Counted from the stretch's first letter, positions 32,521 through 44,482 are shown. The stretch is 64,000 nt of DNA from Methylophaga sp. (GCA_024636315.1 JAGXHJ010000065.1:24689-88688), one strand, 5' to 3'. A program made the numbers and translations. The notes: generated from the sequence alone by a model not told the origin.

Positions 32521-33801
32521 ATGATTAGAATTTTACTGCTTACCTTTTTAATGGTTAATACCTTAATGGTTAATGCCGCATGGGCTGAACCTATGGATCG
32601 AATTGTGGCGGTGGTTAACAATGAGGTGTTGCTTGAAAGTGAATTAGTGGATATGGAACAAACTGTTCGCCAACAATTACGGCAGCGTAATGCTGCTATG
32701 CCACCTTCAGATGTGCTACGTAAACAAGTTATGGAACGACTGATATTGCAACGAGTGCAATTACAAAAAGCAGATAGTATTGGTATACGTGTTGGTGATG
32801 ATGCCTTGAACGCAGCATTAAAGCAGATTGCAGAAAACAATAAAATTACCTTACGTGAATTTCGAGATGTGTTAGCAAAAGATGGTTATGATTTTGCTGA
32901 TTTTCGTGACTCAATTCGTGAAGAAATGATTATCAGTCGATTACGTAAGAGTCAGGTAGAAGACCGAGTAGTAGTATCGGATAGAGAAATTGATACTTAT
33001 TTAACCACCCAAGCAGTCCAAGGCGGCAGTGAAACCAGTTATCACTTACTGCATATGTTAATTAATGTACCAGAAGCCGCTTCCCCAGAGCAGGTACAAA
33101 CTGCCCAAGCTAAACTCGACAAGATTCAAGTATTACTGAATGCCGGTGGCGATTTTTCAGAAGTCGCGGCTGGTTATTCTGACGGTCAAAATGCATTGGA
33201 AGGCGGCGATTTAGGCTGGCGTAAAAAAGGCGAATTACCTTCATTATTTTCTGATGTTGTACCTAGTTTAAAAGTGGGTGAAGTAAGCAAGCCTTTACGC
33301 AGTGGCAGTGGATATCATTTAGTGATGGTGAAAGATAAAAAAAGTGAAGAAACGCACTTGGTTAAGCAAACTTTAGCCAGTCATATATTGATTAAGACCA
33401 ATGAATTAACGACAGACAACGATGCACAAAAACGTTTAGAACAGTTACGTGAACGAATTCTAAATGGTGATGATTTTGCAGAGTTAGCACGTGCTCATTC
33501 TGATGATACTGGCTCTGCTATCGCAGGCGGTAGTTTAGGCTGGACTAGTCCTGGCGCAATGGTGCCAGAGTTTGAAGAGAAAATGAATGCATTACCGATT
33601 GGTGGCATTAGTGAAGTTTTCAAAAGTCGCTTTGGTTGGCATTTGATTAAGATCGATGACCGTCGTGAGCAAAATATGGCGGAAGAATTTAAACGTAACA
33701 AAGCAAGAGCGGCAATTCGTCAACGTAAAATTGAAGAAGATCTCGAAAGTTGGTTGCGCGAACTTCGTGATGAATCCTATGTAGAGTACCGTGACTCTTG
33801 A
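32521..33801 (+). CDS. surA: Peptidyl-prolyl isomerase/chaperone SurA
   Basis: [17 protein letters not shown]; two parvulin domains; synteny. Confidence 0.96.
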   Translation: MIRILLLTFLMVNTLMVNAAWAEPMDRIVAVVNNEVLLESELVDMEQTVRQQLRQRNAAMPPSDVLRKQVMERLILQRVQLQKADSIGIRVGDDALNAALKQIAENNKITLREFRDVLAKDGYDFADFRDSIREEMIISRLRKSQVEDRVVVSDREIDTYLTTQAVQGGSETSYHLLHMLINVPEAASPEQVQTAQAKLDKIQVLLNAGGDFSEVAAGYSDGQNALEGGDLGWRKKGELPSLFSDVVPSLKVGEVSKPLRSGSGYHLVMVKDKKSEETHLVKQTLASHILIKTNELTTDNDAQKRLEQLRERILNGDDFAELARAHSDDTGSAIAGGSLGWTSPGAMVPEFEEKMNALPIGGISEVFKSRFGWHLIKIDDRREQNMAEEFKRNKARAAIRQRKIEEDLESWLRELRDESYVEYRDS

Positions 33802-34769
33802 ATGCATGCCATAGAATAGCGCTCACTTCTGGTGAGCCAGCAGGCATTGGCCCTGATCTCTGTGTACAGCTAGCGCAACAACAGCTAACGTGTGAATTAG
33901 TAGTCATCGCCGACCCTCAATTGTTAGAGCAACGTGCTCAGCAATTGGGACTGCCAATTAAGCTAGAATTAACCGATCTTTCTAAACCAGCACGCGCGCC
34001 AGAAAAAGGTACATTACGCTATCTGCCTATAGCTTTAGCGGAATCGGTGACCGCTGGTGTATTAAATAGCCGCAATTCGACCTATGTCTTAAATACCCTT
34101 CAGCTAGCTTTGGATGGCTGTCTGGAAGGAACCTTTGATGCCGTAGTCACTGCACCCGTCCATAAAGGTATTATTAACGATGCCGGATTTGCGTTTAGTG
34201 GTCACACAGAATTTTTTGCTGATGGCGCAGGTGTTGAGCAAGTAGTGATGATGCTGGCGACGCCGACATTGCGTGTCGCATTAGCAACCACGCATTTACC
34301 GTTAAAAATGGTGAGCCAAGCAATTACGCAAGTCTCATTAACACGCGTTATAGAAATTATTCATCATGGACTGTCTTCACCTCGGATTGCCGTTTGTGGC
34401 TTAAACCCACATGCTGGAGAAGGCGGACACCTAGGTACGGAAGAAATAGAGGTTATTTCACCTGTGATAGAGCGGTTAACTAAACTGGGCATCAATTTAT
34501 CTGGCCCATGGCCAGCCGATACCATATTCGTACAGGAAAAATTACACGATTTTGATGTCGTGCTAGCGATGTATCATGATCAAGGATTGCCAGTGCTTAA
34601 GCATCAAGGCTTTGGGCGGGCAGTTAATGTCACGCTAGGCTTACCCTTCATTCGAACTTCAGTAGACCATGGTACGGCGCTAGATATCGCTGGAACGGGT
34701 AAGGCAACTATAAGTAGCTTACAGGCCGCGATTGATATGGCTATTACAATGATAAAGAGTAAACAATAA
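33798..34769 (+). CDS. pdxA: 4-hydroxythreonine-4-phosphate dehydrogenase PdxA (TTG start)
   Basis: [23 protein letters not shown]; synteny. Confidence 0.95.
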   Translation: MNACHRIALTSGEPAGIGPDLCVQLAQQQLTCELVVIADPQLLEQRAQQLGLPIKLELTDLSKPARAPEKGTLRYLPIALAESVTAGVLNSRNSTYVLNTLQLALDGCLEGTFDAVVTAPVHKGIINDAGFAFSGHTEFFADGAGVEQVVMMLATPTLRVALATTHLPLKMVSQAITQVSLTRVIEIIHHGLSSPRIAVCGLNPHAGEGGHLGTEEIEVISPVIERLTKLGINLSGPWPADTIFVQEKLHDFDVVLAMYHDQGLPVLKHQGFGRAVNVTLGLPFIRTSVDHGTALDIAGTGKATISSLQAAIDMAITMIKSKQ

Positions 34770-34771
34770 TA

Positions 34772-35575
34772 ATGAGCGAAAAACGTTATCCGAAAGCACG
34801 AAAACGATTTGGTCAGAATTTTTTACAAGACCAAAGTGTCATTGATGATATTGTCGCCGCATTTGATCCACAGCCAGGGCAACACTTAATTGAAATTGGC
34901 CCTGGACGAGCAGCATTGACAATTCCGTTATTACAACAAGGTGACCAGCTAGATGTTATCGAATTGGATCGGGATCTAGTACCGTTATTAGAAGCTCGCT
35001 TAGCGATTTACCCACATTTGACCATTCATCAAGCGGATGCGTTGACATTTAATTTCCGAACTTTACAACATCAGCAGGAAAAATTGCGGATCATTGGCAA
35101 CTTACCCTATAACATTACTACACCGTTATTGTTTCATTTACTTGACCAATCTGACTGCATTCAAGATATGTTCTTCATGCTTCAACGTGAAGTTGTAGAA
35201 CGTATCTGTGCGCAACCAGGCACTAAGCGATATGGACGTTTGAGTATTATGGTGCAATATCGATGTCAGGCAGAATTATTATTTATAGTGCCACCTGAAG
35301 CTTTTGACCCTATTCCTAAAGTTGAATCGGCTATAATTTACCTACATCCCTTAGCTGAACGTATTGGTGGAAATGTCGATATACAAGCATTAGGACAAGT
35401 AGTCACTCAGGCGTTTTCTCAGCGACGTAAAACTATTGCTAACACCTTGAAAAACCTAGTCGGACTCGATATTTTGTTAGCATCAGGAATCGATCTAGAA
35501 CAGCGACCAGAAACCATAACTGTCGTGCAGTATGTAGAAATAACCCGTACATGGCTGGAATCAACAAAAGATTAA
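34772..35575 (+). CDS. rsmA: 16S rRNA A1518/A1519 dimethyltransferase RsmA (KsgA)
   Basis: RKRFGQNFLQDQSVIDDIV; IIGNLPYNITTPLLFHLL. Confidence 0.96.
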   Translation: MSEKRYPKARKRFGQNFLQDQSVIDDIVAAFDPQPGQHLIEIGPGRAALTIPLLQQGDQLDVIELDRDLVPLLEARLAIYPHLTIHQADALTFNFRTLQHQQEKLRIIGNLPYNITTPLLFHLLDQSDCIQDMFFMLQREVVERICAQPGTKRYGRLSIMVQYRCQAELLFIVPPEAFDPIPKVESAIIYLHPLAERIGGNVDIQALGQVVTQAFSQRRKTIANTLKNLVGLDILLASGIDLEQRPETITVVQYVEITRTWLESTKD

Positions 35576-35765
35576 GTATTTGCTGATAATATCGTGGGTA
35601 GAATACTCCCACACAAATAGGGAGTTTATCTAATACAGTAAGTAATATGAGCAAAGACTTGACACTCTGATTTTGCTGTAGTTAGATAGCCATTCCCTAT
35701 TAGGCCATTCGGCTTGGGTCGACACAATAATATAATTAAGTATTAACGAGATGAGGAATTGAATT

Positions 35766-36038
35766 TTGAATAAATCTGAATTGATTGATGCTATTGCAAC
35801 TGCTGCTGATATTTCAAAAGCGAAAGCGGCTCTAGCTGTAGATGGTATGACTGGTGCAGTAACAAAAGCACTTAGTTCTGGTGATCAAGTAACATTGGTT
35901 GGCTTTGGAACATTCTCTGTACGTGACCGTGCTGCACGCACTGGTCGTAACCCGCGTACAGGTGAAGAGATTCAAATTGCAGCTGCAAAAATTCCAGCAT
36001 TTAAAGCTGGCAAAGCGTTAAAGGATGCTGTAAACTAG
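35766..36038 (+). CDS. DNA-binding protein HU
   Basis: [21 protein letters not shown]...[27 protein letters not shown] start. Confidence 0.95.
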   Translation: MNKSELIDAIATAADISKAKAALAVDGMTGAVTKALSSGDQVTLVGFGTFSVRDRAARTGRNPRTGEEIQIAAAKIPAFKAGKALKDAVN

Positions 36039-36050
36039 TTTTTTTTCTTG

Positions 36051-36126
36051 GGGTGCTTAGCTCAGCTGGGAGAGCATCGCCCTTACAAGGCGAGGGTCGG
36101 GGGTTCGAACCCCTCAGCACCCACCA
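36051..36126 (+). tRNA. tRNA-Val (TAC)
   Basis: GGGTGCTTAGCTCAGCTGGGAGAGCATCGCCCTTACAAGGCGAGGGTCGGGGGTTCGAACCCCTCAGCACCCACCA. Confidence 0.97.
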
Positions 36127-36134
36127 AGAAAAAT

Positions 36135-36211
36135 GGAGCGGTAGTTCAGCTGGTTAGAATGCTGGCCTGTCACGCCGGAGGTCGCGGGTTCGAGTCCCGT
36201 CCGCTCCGCCA
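36135..36211 (+). tRNA. tRNA-Asp (GTC)
   Basis: GGAGCGGTAGTTCAGCTGGTTAGAATGCTGGCCTGTCACGCCGGAGGTCGCGGGTTCGAGTCCCGTCCGCTCCGCCA. Confidence 0.97.
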
Positions 36212-36218
36212 TACATCG

Positions 36219-36248
36219 AAAAGGCGCATTTTATGCGCCTTTTTTTTT
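36219..36248 (+). terminator. Intrinsic terminator after tRNA-Asp
   Basis: AAAAGGCGCATTTTATGCGCCTTTTTTTT. Confidence 0.9.
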
Positions 36249-36301
36249 GCATCTTTTTTGGGTGTAAATTTACAACACTTTTTTACTGAAGGTCCTATTC
36301 T

Positions 36302-38188
36302 ATGTTGCATTTTATTCGTGAACGAGCCCAAGGTTGGGTTGCATGGTTTATTGTAGGCTTAATTAGTATTCCATTTGCTTTATGGGGAGTTAACTCCTAT
36401 TTGACAGGTCCATCTGATGTCATTGTGGCCAAAGTTAACGGCCAACCAATCCAGCAAGTCGAGTATCAAAAAGCGTTACAGCAATATCGTGATCGTATGA
36501 GAAATATGATGGGAGAAAATTTTGACCCGGCGATGTTTGATGGTATTGCAGTAAAACAGAACGTCCTTGAAGGTCTTATAGAACAAAAACTGCTCATATT
36601 GGCTGGACATGATTTAGGACAGCGAGTTACTGATCAGGCACTATTTGAGATTATTAAATCAACCGCCGCATTTCAAAAGAATGGTCAATTTGATAATGAC
36701 GTTTATTCAATGACACTTGCCCGTGTTGGTATGAATCCGGCGCAATACGAATCGCAATTACGTTTCGATGTATTAACACAAGAATTAGCTGAAAATACAC
36801 AGCGCTCGGTAATTGTTACTGATTATGATTTGAATACAATTTTGCGATTAGAAAATCAAACACGTGAGATTGCTTATGGTGTTGTGGCAGCCCAAGACCA
36901 ATTAGACCAGGTTGTCGTTACGGATGAGGCCGTGCGTAGTTATTATGATGAGCATTTAGCTGACTATATGGCACCTGAACAGATGGTGGTGGACTATGTT
37001 GAATTATCCGTTGATGAGTTAACTAAAAATATTACAGTTGATGACGAATCACTCAAAGCCTTTTATGAAAAAGATAAAGACCAGTTCGTAGGTCCAGAGC
37101 AACGCCGAGCGAGTCATATCTTAATTGAAGGTGATGAGGCTGAAGCAAAAGCAACATTAGAATCGATAACAAAACGGCTTGAGCAAGGCGAAGATTTTGC
37201 CGCTCTAGCTACTGAATTATCTCAAGATACAGGTTCTGCTTCAGAAGGCGGTGACTTAGGCTTATTTCAGCGGGGTGTAATGGATCCTATATTTGAAGAA
37301 GCTGTATTTTCGATGACAAAGATCGGTGAAGTGAGTGAGCCTGTTAAAACTGACTTCGGATATCACCTAATCAAATTGACCGCGATTCAAGAATCTGAAG
37401 GTAAGTCTTTTGAAGAAGCACGTGATCAGGTTGAAGCACTTTATCGTCGTCAAAAAGCAGAAGATTTATTTTTTGAACAAGCAGAAAAATTTGCTAATTT
37501 AAGTTATGAAAATCCTGATAACCTAGACGTGGTGGCTGAAGAGTTATCCTTAACAGTCAAAACAAGCCAAGCATTCATGCGTGATGGCAATACCACAGGA
37601 ATTGCAACGAATAAAAAAGTTGCCAGTGTGGCCTTTAGTGAAGATGTATTAGTAAATAATTTAAATAGTGCAGTGATTGAACTGAGTAAATCTGATTTTG
37701 TCGTATTGCATAAAAACAAACACATCATTGCAAGCCAACTACCATACGAGTCTGTTGCACCGACTATAACTGAACAATTACGTTATGCAGGCGCTAGAGA
37801 CAAAGCACGTGAAATTGGTGAAGTTATCTTAGCTAAATTAAAAGCAGGTACGCCAGCTGAGGGCTTGTTCGCCGAAAATCAGTGGCATACAGGTCAATCA
37901 TATACTCGCATGAGTAAAGAACTTAGCTCTCAAATACTAGAGCGTGCTTTTGCTGTAGCTAGACCTCGTTCAGAAACGTCATTTATTGGGTTCACAGCAA
38001 GTAATGCGAATTATATTGTGGCTAATATTATCTCTGCAAAAGATGGCGTGGCTACTGATGCGTCACTAGAAGAGCGTGATGGCCTAAAGTCTCATTTGGC
38101 TCGAACTTATGGTACCAGTGAGTTACAAGCATTGATTGATAGCTTAAAAGAAGAAGCAGATATTAAATTGTTTAAAGAAAATCTATAA
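36302..38188 (+). CDS. ppiD: Periplasmic folding chaperone PpiD
   Basis: N-terminal TM, SurA_N and parvulin domains; downstream of HU. Confidence 0.93.
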   Translation: MLHFIRERAQGWVAWFIVGLISIPFALWGVNSYLTGPSDVIVAKVNGQPIQQVEYQKALQQYRDRMRNMMGENFDPAMFDGIAVKQNVLEGLIEQKLLILAGHDLGQRVTDQALFEIIKSTAAFQKNGQFDNDVYSMTLARVGMNPAQYESQLRFDVLTQELAENTQRSVIVTDYDLNTILRLENQTREIAYGVVAAQDQLDQVVVTDEAVRSYYDEHLADYMAPEQMVVDYVELSVDELTKNITVDDESLKAFYEKDKDQFVGPEQRRASHILIEGDEAEAKATLESITKRLEQGEDFAALATELSQDTGSASEGGDLGLFQRGVMDPIFEEAVFSMTKIGEVSEPVKTDFGYHLIKLTAIQESEGKSFEEARDQVEALYRRQKAEDLFFEQAEKFANLSYENPDNLDVVAEELSLTVKTSQAFMRDGNTTGIATNKKVASVAFSEDVLVNNLNSAVIELSKSDFVVLHKNKHIIASQLPYESVAPTITEQLRYAGARDKAREIGEVILAKLKAGTPAEGLFAENQWHTGQSYTRMSKELSSQILERAFAVARPRSETSFIGFTASNANYIVANIISAKDGVATDASLEERDGLKSHLARTYGTSELQALIDSLKEEADIKLFKENL

Positions 38189-38206
38189 CGACTCGTTTAA
38201 TCTGTT

Positions 38207-38241
38207 CGAAAAAAAGGCGCTTCTAGCGCCTTTTTTGTTTG
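38207..38241 (+). terminator. Intrinsic terminator after ppiD
   Basis: AAAAAAAGGCGCTTCTAGCGCCTTTTTTG. Confidence 0.9.
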
Positions 38242-38295
38242 TTCATCCTGAGTAGTAAATTTGAAACTAGTCAGTATGAAGATCCCTGCCGTTAT

Positions 38296-39081
38296 TTAAC
38301 CTGAAATACCCACAATGTTGTAACCACTGTCGACATAGGTAATTTCACCAGTAATACCTGAGGCTAAATCTGAACACATAAATGCTGCAACATTACCCAC
38401 TTCTTCTATAGTAACATTACGACGAAGTGGTGACACTTGCTCACCCATGGCCATTTTTTTACTAAAGTCTGCAATACCGGCAGAAGCAAGCGTTTTAATT
38501 GGTCCAGCAGATACGGCATTAACGCGTGTGCCATCAGGACCCAATGAATAGGCCATGTAGCGTACGTTAGCTTCTAAACTCGCCTTAGCCACGCCCATAA
38601 CATTGTAGTTATCAATTGCCCGTTCTGCGCCCAAGTAGCTCAAGGTTAATAATGAACCTTTACGTCCAGCCATCATGTCTTTTCCTGCTTTGGCTAAAGC
38701 TACAAAGCTGTAAGAACTGATGTCATGTGCTGTCGCAAAGCCTTCACGGGTTACACTGTCAACATAGCTACCTTGTAATTGATCACGGGGCGCAAACGCG
38801 ACAGAGTGAACAATGGTATCCAAGCCATCCCAATGTTGTGCTAATTGTTCAAACACGGTTGCGATTTCTGTATCACTAGCAACATCGCAAGGAAATAATA
38901 GCGCGGGATCAGAACCACATTCTGCAGCAATTTTTTCGACGCGAGATTTTAATTTATCGTTTTGATAAGTAAATGCTAGTTCGGCACCTTCACGTGCCAT
39001 TGCTAGGGCGATACCTGATGCAATTGACCGCGCACTCGCAACCCCGACAATCAAAACACGTTTGCCTTGTAAAAATCCCAT
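38296..39081 (-). CDS. fabI: Enoyl-[acyl-carrier-protein] reductase FabI
   Basis: [63 protein letters not shown]. Confidence 0.96.
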   Translation of the reverse strand: MGFLQGKRVLIVGVASARSIASGIALAMAREGAELAFTYQNDKLKSRVEKIAAECGSDPALLFPCDVASDTEIATVFEQLAQHWDGLDTIVHSVAFAPRDQLQGSYVDSVTREGFATAHDISSYSFVALAKAGKDMMAGRKGSLLTLSYLGAERAIDNYNVMGVAKASLEANVRYMAYSLGPDGTRVNAVSAGPIKTLASAGIADFSKKMAMGEQVSPLRRNVTIEEVGNVAAFMCSDLASGITGEITYVDSGYNIVGISG

Positions 39082-39177
39082 AGTTTATCCTTAAAGTAAT
39101 TTTATGTTCGAAAACGCTATAAAGTACCGTAAATTACTTATTTCTGAAAGAGGCAACATCACATATAACTAGATATA

Positions 39178-41352
39178 ATGAAGTACATTTGTAAATTGGC
39201 GGGTTATTCCATGCGATTTGTATCGTATTTTAGTATTATTTTATTTTTTTTGGTGGGCTGTGAATTGCCTGCCGTGAACTCGCCGTATCCACAACAAGCT
39301 GATGATGATGAGATTTTGTACACTTCATTTTCGTTACGACCAAAACATTTAGACCCCGCTAAATCATATAGTGCTAATGAAGCGAGTTTTACGGGTCAGA
39401 TTTATGAGCCACCATTCCAGTATCACTATCTAAAACGACCATACACATTAGTACCTCTGACAGCCACTAGTTTGCCCTCAATTCGTTATTTTAATAAACA
39501 AGGTATGGAACTTAGTGAGGAAGATACGTCTAGTGAGGTGGCCTATAGTGTTTATCAAATAACGATTAAACCGGGTATTCTTTATCAACCACATCCAGCT
39601 TTTGCAAAAGATGATAAAGGGATATTTTTATATCATCAACTGACTGACGATGAATTAGATGATATTGATAACCTTTCTGATTTTAGCCAACAAGATAGTA
39701 GGGAGTTAATTGCTGAAGATTATGTGTATCAAATTAAACGGCTAGCTCATCCGGATATTCATTCACCAATATTGGGGGTTATGAGTGAATACATCGAGGG
39801 CTTAGCTGATTATGCGGACCTATTACGAGATGAAAGTAAATCAGGACAGGCAATAGATTTGCGAACCTCTGCTATTTCAGGTGTATCGGCAATTGATCGC
39901 TATACTTATCAAATTAAGGTCATCGGAAAATATCCTCAGCTACGTTATTGGTTAGCCATGCCTTTTTTTGCACCTGTTCCGTGGGAAGCGGATGAGTTTT
40001 ATGCTCAAGCGGGATTGATTAAAAAGAATATTACACTGGACTGGTATCCCGTTGGAACGGGTCCTTATCAATTAACAGAGAACGACCCAAATAGACGTAT
40101 GGTGTTAGAAAAAAACTCAAATTATCATCCTGAATATTATCCCGATGAAGGTGAGTCAACCGATTTAGCATTAGGGCTATTAGAGGATAAAGGTAAAAAA
40201 CTACCATTTATTGATAAAGTTGTTTTTACTTTAGAAAAAGAAAATACCTCGTATTGGAACAAATTTCTTCAAGGTTATTATGATATTAGTGGTATTAGTT
40301 CGGACAGTTTCGATCAAGCGATTCAAGTCGCATCGCAGGGTGAATTTTCGTTGAGTGACGCGATGAAAGAAAAGGGGGTAGCCCTTAGAACGGCAATCGC
40401 CGCTTCAACTTCCTATATTGGATTTAATATGCAAGATCCTATAATAGGCGGATATAGTGATGCTTCAAAAAAATTACGTCAGGCAATTTCCATTACGGTA
40501 GATTACGAGGAATATATTTCAATATTTCTAAATGGGCGTGGTATCCCCGCTCAAGGACCTATCCCTCCTGGAATCTTTGGTTATATTGATGGGGAAGCGG
40601 GCCTTAATCATAATGTCTATGATTGGGCTGAAAATGTTGCGAAGCGTAAAACGTTAGATAAAGCTCGTGAATTATTAGTAGAAGCTGGTTATCCAGCAGG
40701 CAGGTCACAGGAAACAGGTGAGCCATTAACGTTGTATTTTGACGTGCCTGCAAGTGGACCTGACGCTAAGGCGCAGTTTGATTGGTTACGGAAACAATTC
40801 ACAAAATTAGGGCTACAACTGGTTATTCGCAGTACTGACTATAATCGTTTTCAGGATAAAATGCGCAATGGCCAAGCCCAGCTTTTTCAATGGGGCTGGA
40901 ATGCCGACTATCCTGATCCTGAGAACTTCCTGTTTCTACTATATGGTCCTAATAGTAAGGCCGTTACAGGAGGTGAAAATGCCGCTAATTATCAAAATGA
41001 CAAGTTTGATAAGTTATTCGAGCAGATGCGAGTGATGCCGGATAACAAGGATAGACAAGTCATAATCAAACAAATGTTAAACTTACTCACTGACGACTCG
41101 CCGTGGATATGGGGCTTTCATCCGAAACAATTTTCTTTGTACCACTCATGGAATAAAAATGTAAAACCTAATTTAATGGCAAATAACACCATCAAATATC
41201 GACGAGTAGATGCACAGCAACGACTAAGTTTACAACACCAGTGGAATCAGCCCACTCTATGGCCTTTGTTCGCGGTAGCCGTGTTATTTTTTTTACTGTT
41301 ATTGCCTGCATGGATACTATATCGCCAAAAATTAAAGAAAAAATACTATTAA
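39178..41352 (+). CDS. ABC transporter extracellular solute-binding protein family 5 (lipoprotein, C-terminal TM)
   Basis: Lipobox-like FFLVGCELP; FSLRPKHLDPAKSYS; VDYEEYISIFLNGRGIPAQGPIPPGIFG. Confidence 0.88.
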   Translation: MKYICKLAGYSMRFVSYFSIILFFLVGCELPAVNSPYPQQADDDEILYTSFSLRPKHLDPAKSYSANEASFTGQIYEPPFQYHYLKRPYTLVPLTATSLPSIRYFNKQGMELSEEDTSSEVAYSVYQITIKPGILYQPHPAFAKDDKGIFLYHQLTDDELDDIDNLSDFSQQDSRELIAEDYVYQIKRLAHPDIHSPILGVMSEYIEGLADYADLLRDESKSGQAIDLRTSAISGVSAIDRYTYQIKVIGKYPQLRYWLAMPFFAPVPWEADEFYAQAGLIKKNITLDWYPVGTGPYQLTENDPNRRMVLEKNSNYHPEYYPDEGESTDLALGLLEDKGKKLPFIDKVVFTLEKENTSYWNKFLQGYYDISGISSDSFDQAIQVASQGEFSLSDAMKEKGVALRTAIAASTSYIGFNMQDPIIGGYSDASKKLRQAISITVDYEEYISIFLNGRGIPAQGPIPPGIFGYIDGEAGLNHNVYDWAENVAKRKTLDKARELLVEAGYPAGRSQETGEPLTLYFDVPASGPDAKAQFDWLRKQFTKLGLQLVIRSTDYNRFQDKMRNGQAQLFQWGWNADYPDPENFLFLLYGPNSKAVTGGENAANYQNDKFDKLFEQMRVMPDNKDRQVIIKQMLNLLTDDSPWIWGFHPKQFSLYHSWNKNVKPNLMANNTIKYRRVDAQQRLSLQHQWNQPTLWPLFAVAVLFFLLLLPAWILYRQKLKKKYY

Positions 41353-41506
41353 GCTAATAGAAAAGATTTTTTGGTTGGTATTGGGTAGAATCACCCTTTA
41401 AAATTAAAGGATCAGGGAATGGTCACATGAAAGCTTTTATACTTTTATGTTCTGTTGCTGAGTCATATATTTCAACTACACGGCACTCATCTAAGGGGAT
41501 TGATTT

Positions 41507-42271
41507 GTGGATTTAGCTACGTTAATAGGGTTTTTAGTAGCCTGGACGCTCATTATTGCGACGATTGCCCTCGGATCGGGCGCATTGGTCTTTATCAATG
41601 CTCCCTCATTCATGATAGTAATAGGCGGCGTTATAGGCGTTGTTTTAATGCGATTCACCTTAGGACAGTTTATTGGCTCAATGAAAACGGCATTGAAAGC
41701 GTTTTTATATAAAGCTGAAAGCCCTGAAGTCTTAATTGCCAGCGTTGTTGAATTGGCGGGTATTGCACGAAAAGAAGGCCTGTTAGCTTTAGAAGGGCAG
41801 GATATTGCCAATCCAGTATTATCGAGAGGCATTAGTATGCTGGTTGATGGTCATGAAGCTTTTGTAGTAAAAAAAGCACTATCGACAGAAATGAATGAAA
41901 TGGTCTCGCGTCATAAAATGGGACAAGATATTTTCAAACAAATTGGTGATGCGGGTCCTGCTATGGGTATGATCGGTACGCTCGTCGGGTTGGTGCAAAT
42001 GCTATCCAATATGTCTGATCCTAAATCAATTGGTCCTGCAATGGCTGTCGCGTTATTGACGACGCTTTACGGTGCGATGATAGCCAACATGTTTGCATTA
42101 CCGATATCAGACAAACTGGCATTACGTAGCGCTGAAGAACAGATGAATAAAAATATCATTATACAAAGTGTGCTGGCTATTCAAGAAGGTCAAAACCCGA
42201 AAGTATTAGATGAGTTATTGAAAAACTTCTTACCTCCATCTAAACGTGAAAACGTTGAGGCCGCTGAATAA
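41507..42271 (+). CDS. Flagellar motor stator MotA/PomA
   Basis: MDLATLIGFLVAWTLIIATIALGSG; GMIGTLVGLVQMLSNM. Confidence 0.93.
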   Translation: MDLATLIGFLVAWTLIIATIALGSGALVFINAPSFMIVIGGVIGVVLMRFTLGQFIGSMKTALKAFLYKAESPEVLIASVVELAGIARKEGLLALEGQDIANPVLSRGISMLVDGHEAFVVKKALSTEMNEMVSRHKMGQDIFKQIGDAGPAMGMIGTLVGLVQMLSNMSDPKSIGPAMAVALLTTLYGAMIANMFALPISDKLALRSAEEQMNKNIIIQSVLAIQEGQNPKVLDELLKNFLPPSKRENVEAAE

Positions 42272-42296
42272 TTAGCCATGGAAGGAATGAATTCAA

Positions 42297-43205
42297 ATGA
42301 GTGAAGAGTTAGAAGATGATGCTGTAGAACAAGACTGTCCACCCGTCGGTCTACCTGCCTACATGGGTACTTTTGCTGATCTAATGTCACTATTAATGTG
42401 TTTTTTTGTTTTGCTACTCTCTTTTGCCGAAATGGATGCGTTAAAATACAAAATGGTGGTCAAATCCTTAGATAATGCATTTGGGGTACAACGTGAAGTA
42501 GCAGCCAATGAAATTCCAAAAGGTACGAGTATAATTGCCCAAGACTTCAGCCCCGGTGAACCACGGCCTACACCACTAAAAGAAGTACGACAAGATACTA
42601 TTGATGAGACCAGGGATGCTTTAGAAGTAAAAATGGATGCTAAAGCGGTGGTGGCGGCCAAAAAACAAGAAGAACAAATTGCGGAAGAATCATTGAAGTT
42701 TCAAGAAGCGTTAAAAGAAGAGATTAAAGAGGGCTTAATTGATGTTGAAACGCAATTCGATAGAATTGTAATTAGAATACGGGAAAAAGGATCTTTCCAA
42801 TCTGGGGATGCTAACTTGAATAAAGCATTTTTGCCTATTCTTGATAAAATACGATTTGTATTAAGTAAAACTGATGGAATGATAGTCGTCGCTGGCCACA
42901 CCGATGATATACCCATTCATACACCTAGGTACCGCTCTAATTGGGAGCTATCAACTTCTCGGGCAACATCCGTGGTGCATCAATTATTGGCTGATGGTGA
43001 AATGCCTCCAGAACGTTTCGTGCTTGAAGGACATGCAGAAACACAGCCGCTCATGACCAATGATACGGCTGAGAATAGGGCCCGGAATAGACGTGTGGAA
43101 ATTATCGTGCTTAAATCTACATCTCAGCAAGATGTAACGGATTCCATTGAGCGCCTTAATAAAGACTATGAATCGGTTGATGGTGAAGTCACTACTGCCG
43201 AATAA
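42297..43205 (+). CDS. Flagellar motor stator MotB/PomB
   Basis: YMGTFADLMSLLMCFFVLLLSFAEMD; OmpA-like VAGHTDDIPIHTPRYRSNWELSTSRA. Confidence 0.94.
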   Translation: MSEELEDDAVEQDCPPVGLPAYMGTFADLMSLLMCFFVLLLSFAEMDALKYKMVVKSLDNAFGVQREVAANEIPKGTSIIAQDFSPGEPRPTPLKEVRQDTIDETRDALEVKMDAKAVVAAKKQEEQIAEESLKFQEALKEEIKEGLIDVETQFDRIVIRIREKGSFQSGDANLNKAFLPILDKIRFVLSKTDGMIVVAGHTDDIPIHTPRYRSNWELSTSRATSVVHQLLADGEMPPERFVLEGHAETQPLMTNDTAENRARNRRVEIIVLKSTSQQDVTDSIERLNKDYESVDGEVTTAE

Positions 43206-43220
43206 CTAAAGGAGATTCGA

Positions 43221-43817
43221 ATGAACATATTAAAATTAACAAAAATAGTAGTAGTAGGACTGGGTTTATCTATAAGCTCAATCTCGGCTTATGCTATTGA
43301 TTGGGTTATAGATGGTCATAATTCTCAGCTGAATTTCGTTTCAATCAAAAAAATTAATATTGCTGAAGTTCATGAATTCAAAAAACTACAAGGTAGTTAT
43401 GATTCTCAAGGTCAATTTATATTAGACATCGACTTGGCAAGTGTAGACACGCATATCCCTATTCGTGACGATCGACTCAAGAACGACTTCTTTGAGGTCA
43501 GTAAGTTTTCATCAGCAAAAATCACTGCAATGATCGACACGGATCTCGTTGATGCGATTGCTGAAGGTGCAAGCGAACGGTTTACAGTAGATGCAAACCT
43601 CGATTTACATGGTGTATCAAAACCATTAACGCTAGATGTTATAGTGACTCGTTTGGTTGGTGCCAAATTATCTGTGGTCAGTATGCAACCGGTTATTATT
43701 AATGCCGATAATTTTGGATTAGCCGCTGGCATTAGCAAATTAATGGAATTAGCCTCGCTTCCAAGTATTAGTCAGGCTGTGCCAGTCAGCTTTTATTTAA
43801 CATTAAAGCTAAAATAA
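43221..43817 (+). CDS. YceI-family periplasmic protein
   Basis: VIDGHNSQLNFVSIKK...LHGVSKPLTLDV. Confidence 0.85.
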   Translation: MNILKLTKIVVVGLGLSISSISAYAIDWVIDGHNSQLNFVSIKKINIAEVHEFKKLQGSYDSQGQFILDIDLASVDTHIPIRDDRLKNDFFEVSKFSSAKITAMIDTDLVDAIAEGASERFTVDANLDLHGVSKPLTLDVIVTRLVGAKLSVVSMQPVIINADNFGLAAGISKLMELASLPSISQAVPVSFYLTLKLK

Positions 43818-43843
43818 ACTCAGTCAAAGTGAAGAAATAAGCA

Positions 43844-44482
43844 ATGCAAGTATTTTCAGTAGAAAAAGGTATCGTAATCCCATTAGATAGACCTAATGTA
43901 GACACTGATGCCATTATTCCTAAGCAGTTTTTAAAATCCATTCAACGCAGTGGGTTTGGACCTAATCTATTTGATGAATGGCGTTATTTAGATCTCGGTG
44001 AGCCAGGTCAGGATTGCTCGCATCGACCGCTAAATGAAAAGTTTGAATTAAATCAACCACGCTATCAAGGTGGGACGATATTATTGGCGCGAGAAAATTT
44101 TGGTTGCGGCTCTAGTCGTGAGCATGCCGTTTGGGCATTAGATGATTTTGGTATCCGAGTTATTATTGCGCCGAGTTTTGCCGATATATTTTTTAATAAC
44201 ACAAGCAAAAATGGCATTTTAGCCATTAAGCTTGCTGAAAATATAGTAGAAAGCTTGTTTACTGAGGTTAAAGCCCAACCTGGATATCAGTTAACTGTCG
44301 ACTTACAGGCCGAGCTAATCACGATGCCTAATGGTGAGACTATCGAATTTGATATAGATCCTTTTAAAAAACATTGCTTACTGAACGGCTTAGACGATAT
44401 AGGCCTTACCTTGCAACATACCGATGAAATACAGAGCTACGAACAAAATAGGCAGAAACAATCGCCATGGTTGTTTTCGTAA
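43844..44482 (+). CDS. leuD: 3-isopropylmalate dehydratase small subunit
   Basis: [37 protein letters not shown]. Confidence 0.96.
   Translation: MQVFSVEKGIVIPLDRPNVDTDAIIPKQFLKSIQRSGFGPNLFDEWRYLDLGEPGQDCSHRPLNEKFELNQPRYQGGTILLARENFGCGSSREHAVWALDDFGIRVIIAPSFADIFFNNTSKNGILAIKLAENIVESLFTEVKAQPGYQLTVDLQAELITMPNGETIEFDIDPFKKHCLLNGLDDIGLTLQHTDEIQSYEQNRQKQSPWLFS

Noticed and set aside
36219-36248. Repeat after tRNAs as possible att site
   Set aside because: Simple intrinsic terminator (GGCGCATTTTATGCGCC plus T-run)
36048-36356. 102-aa ORF MGCLAQLGEHRPYKARVGGSNPSAPTKK...
   Set aside because: Spurious translation across tRNA-Val and tRNA-Asp
41455-41712. Cys-rich 85-aa ORF overlapping motA
   Set aside because: Out-of-frame with the convincing MotA/PomA CDS; chance ORF
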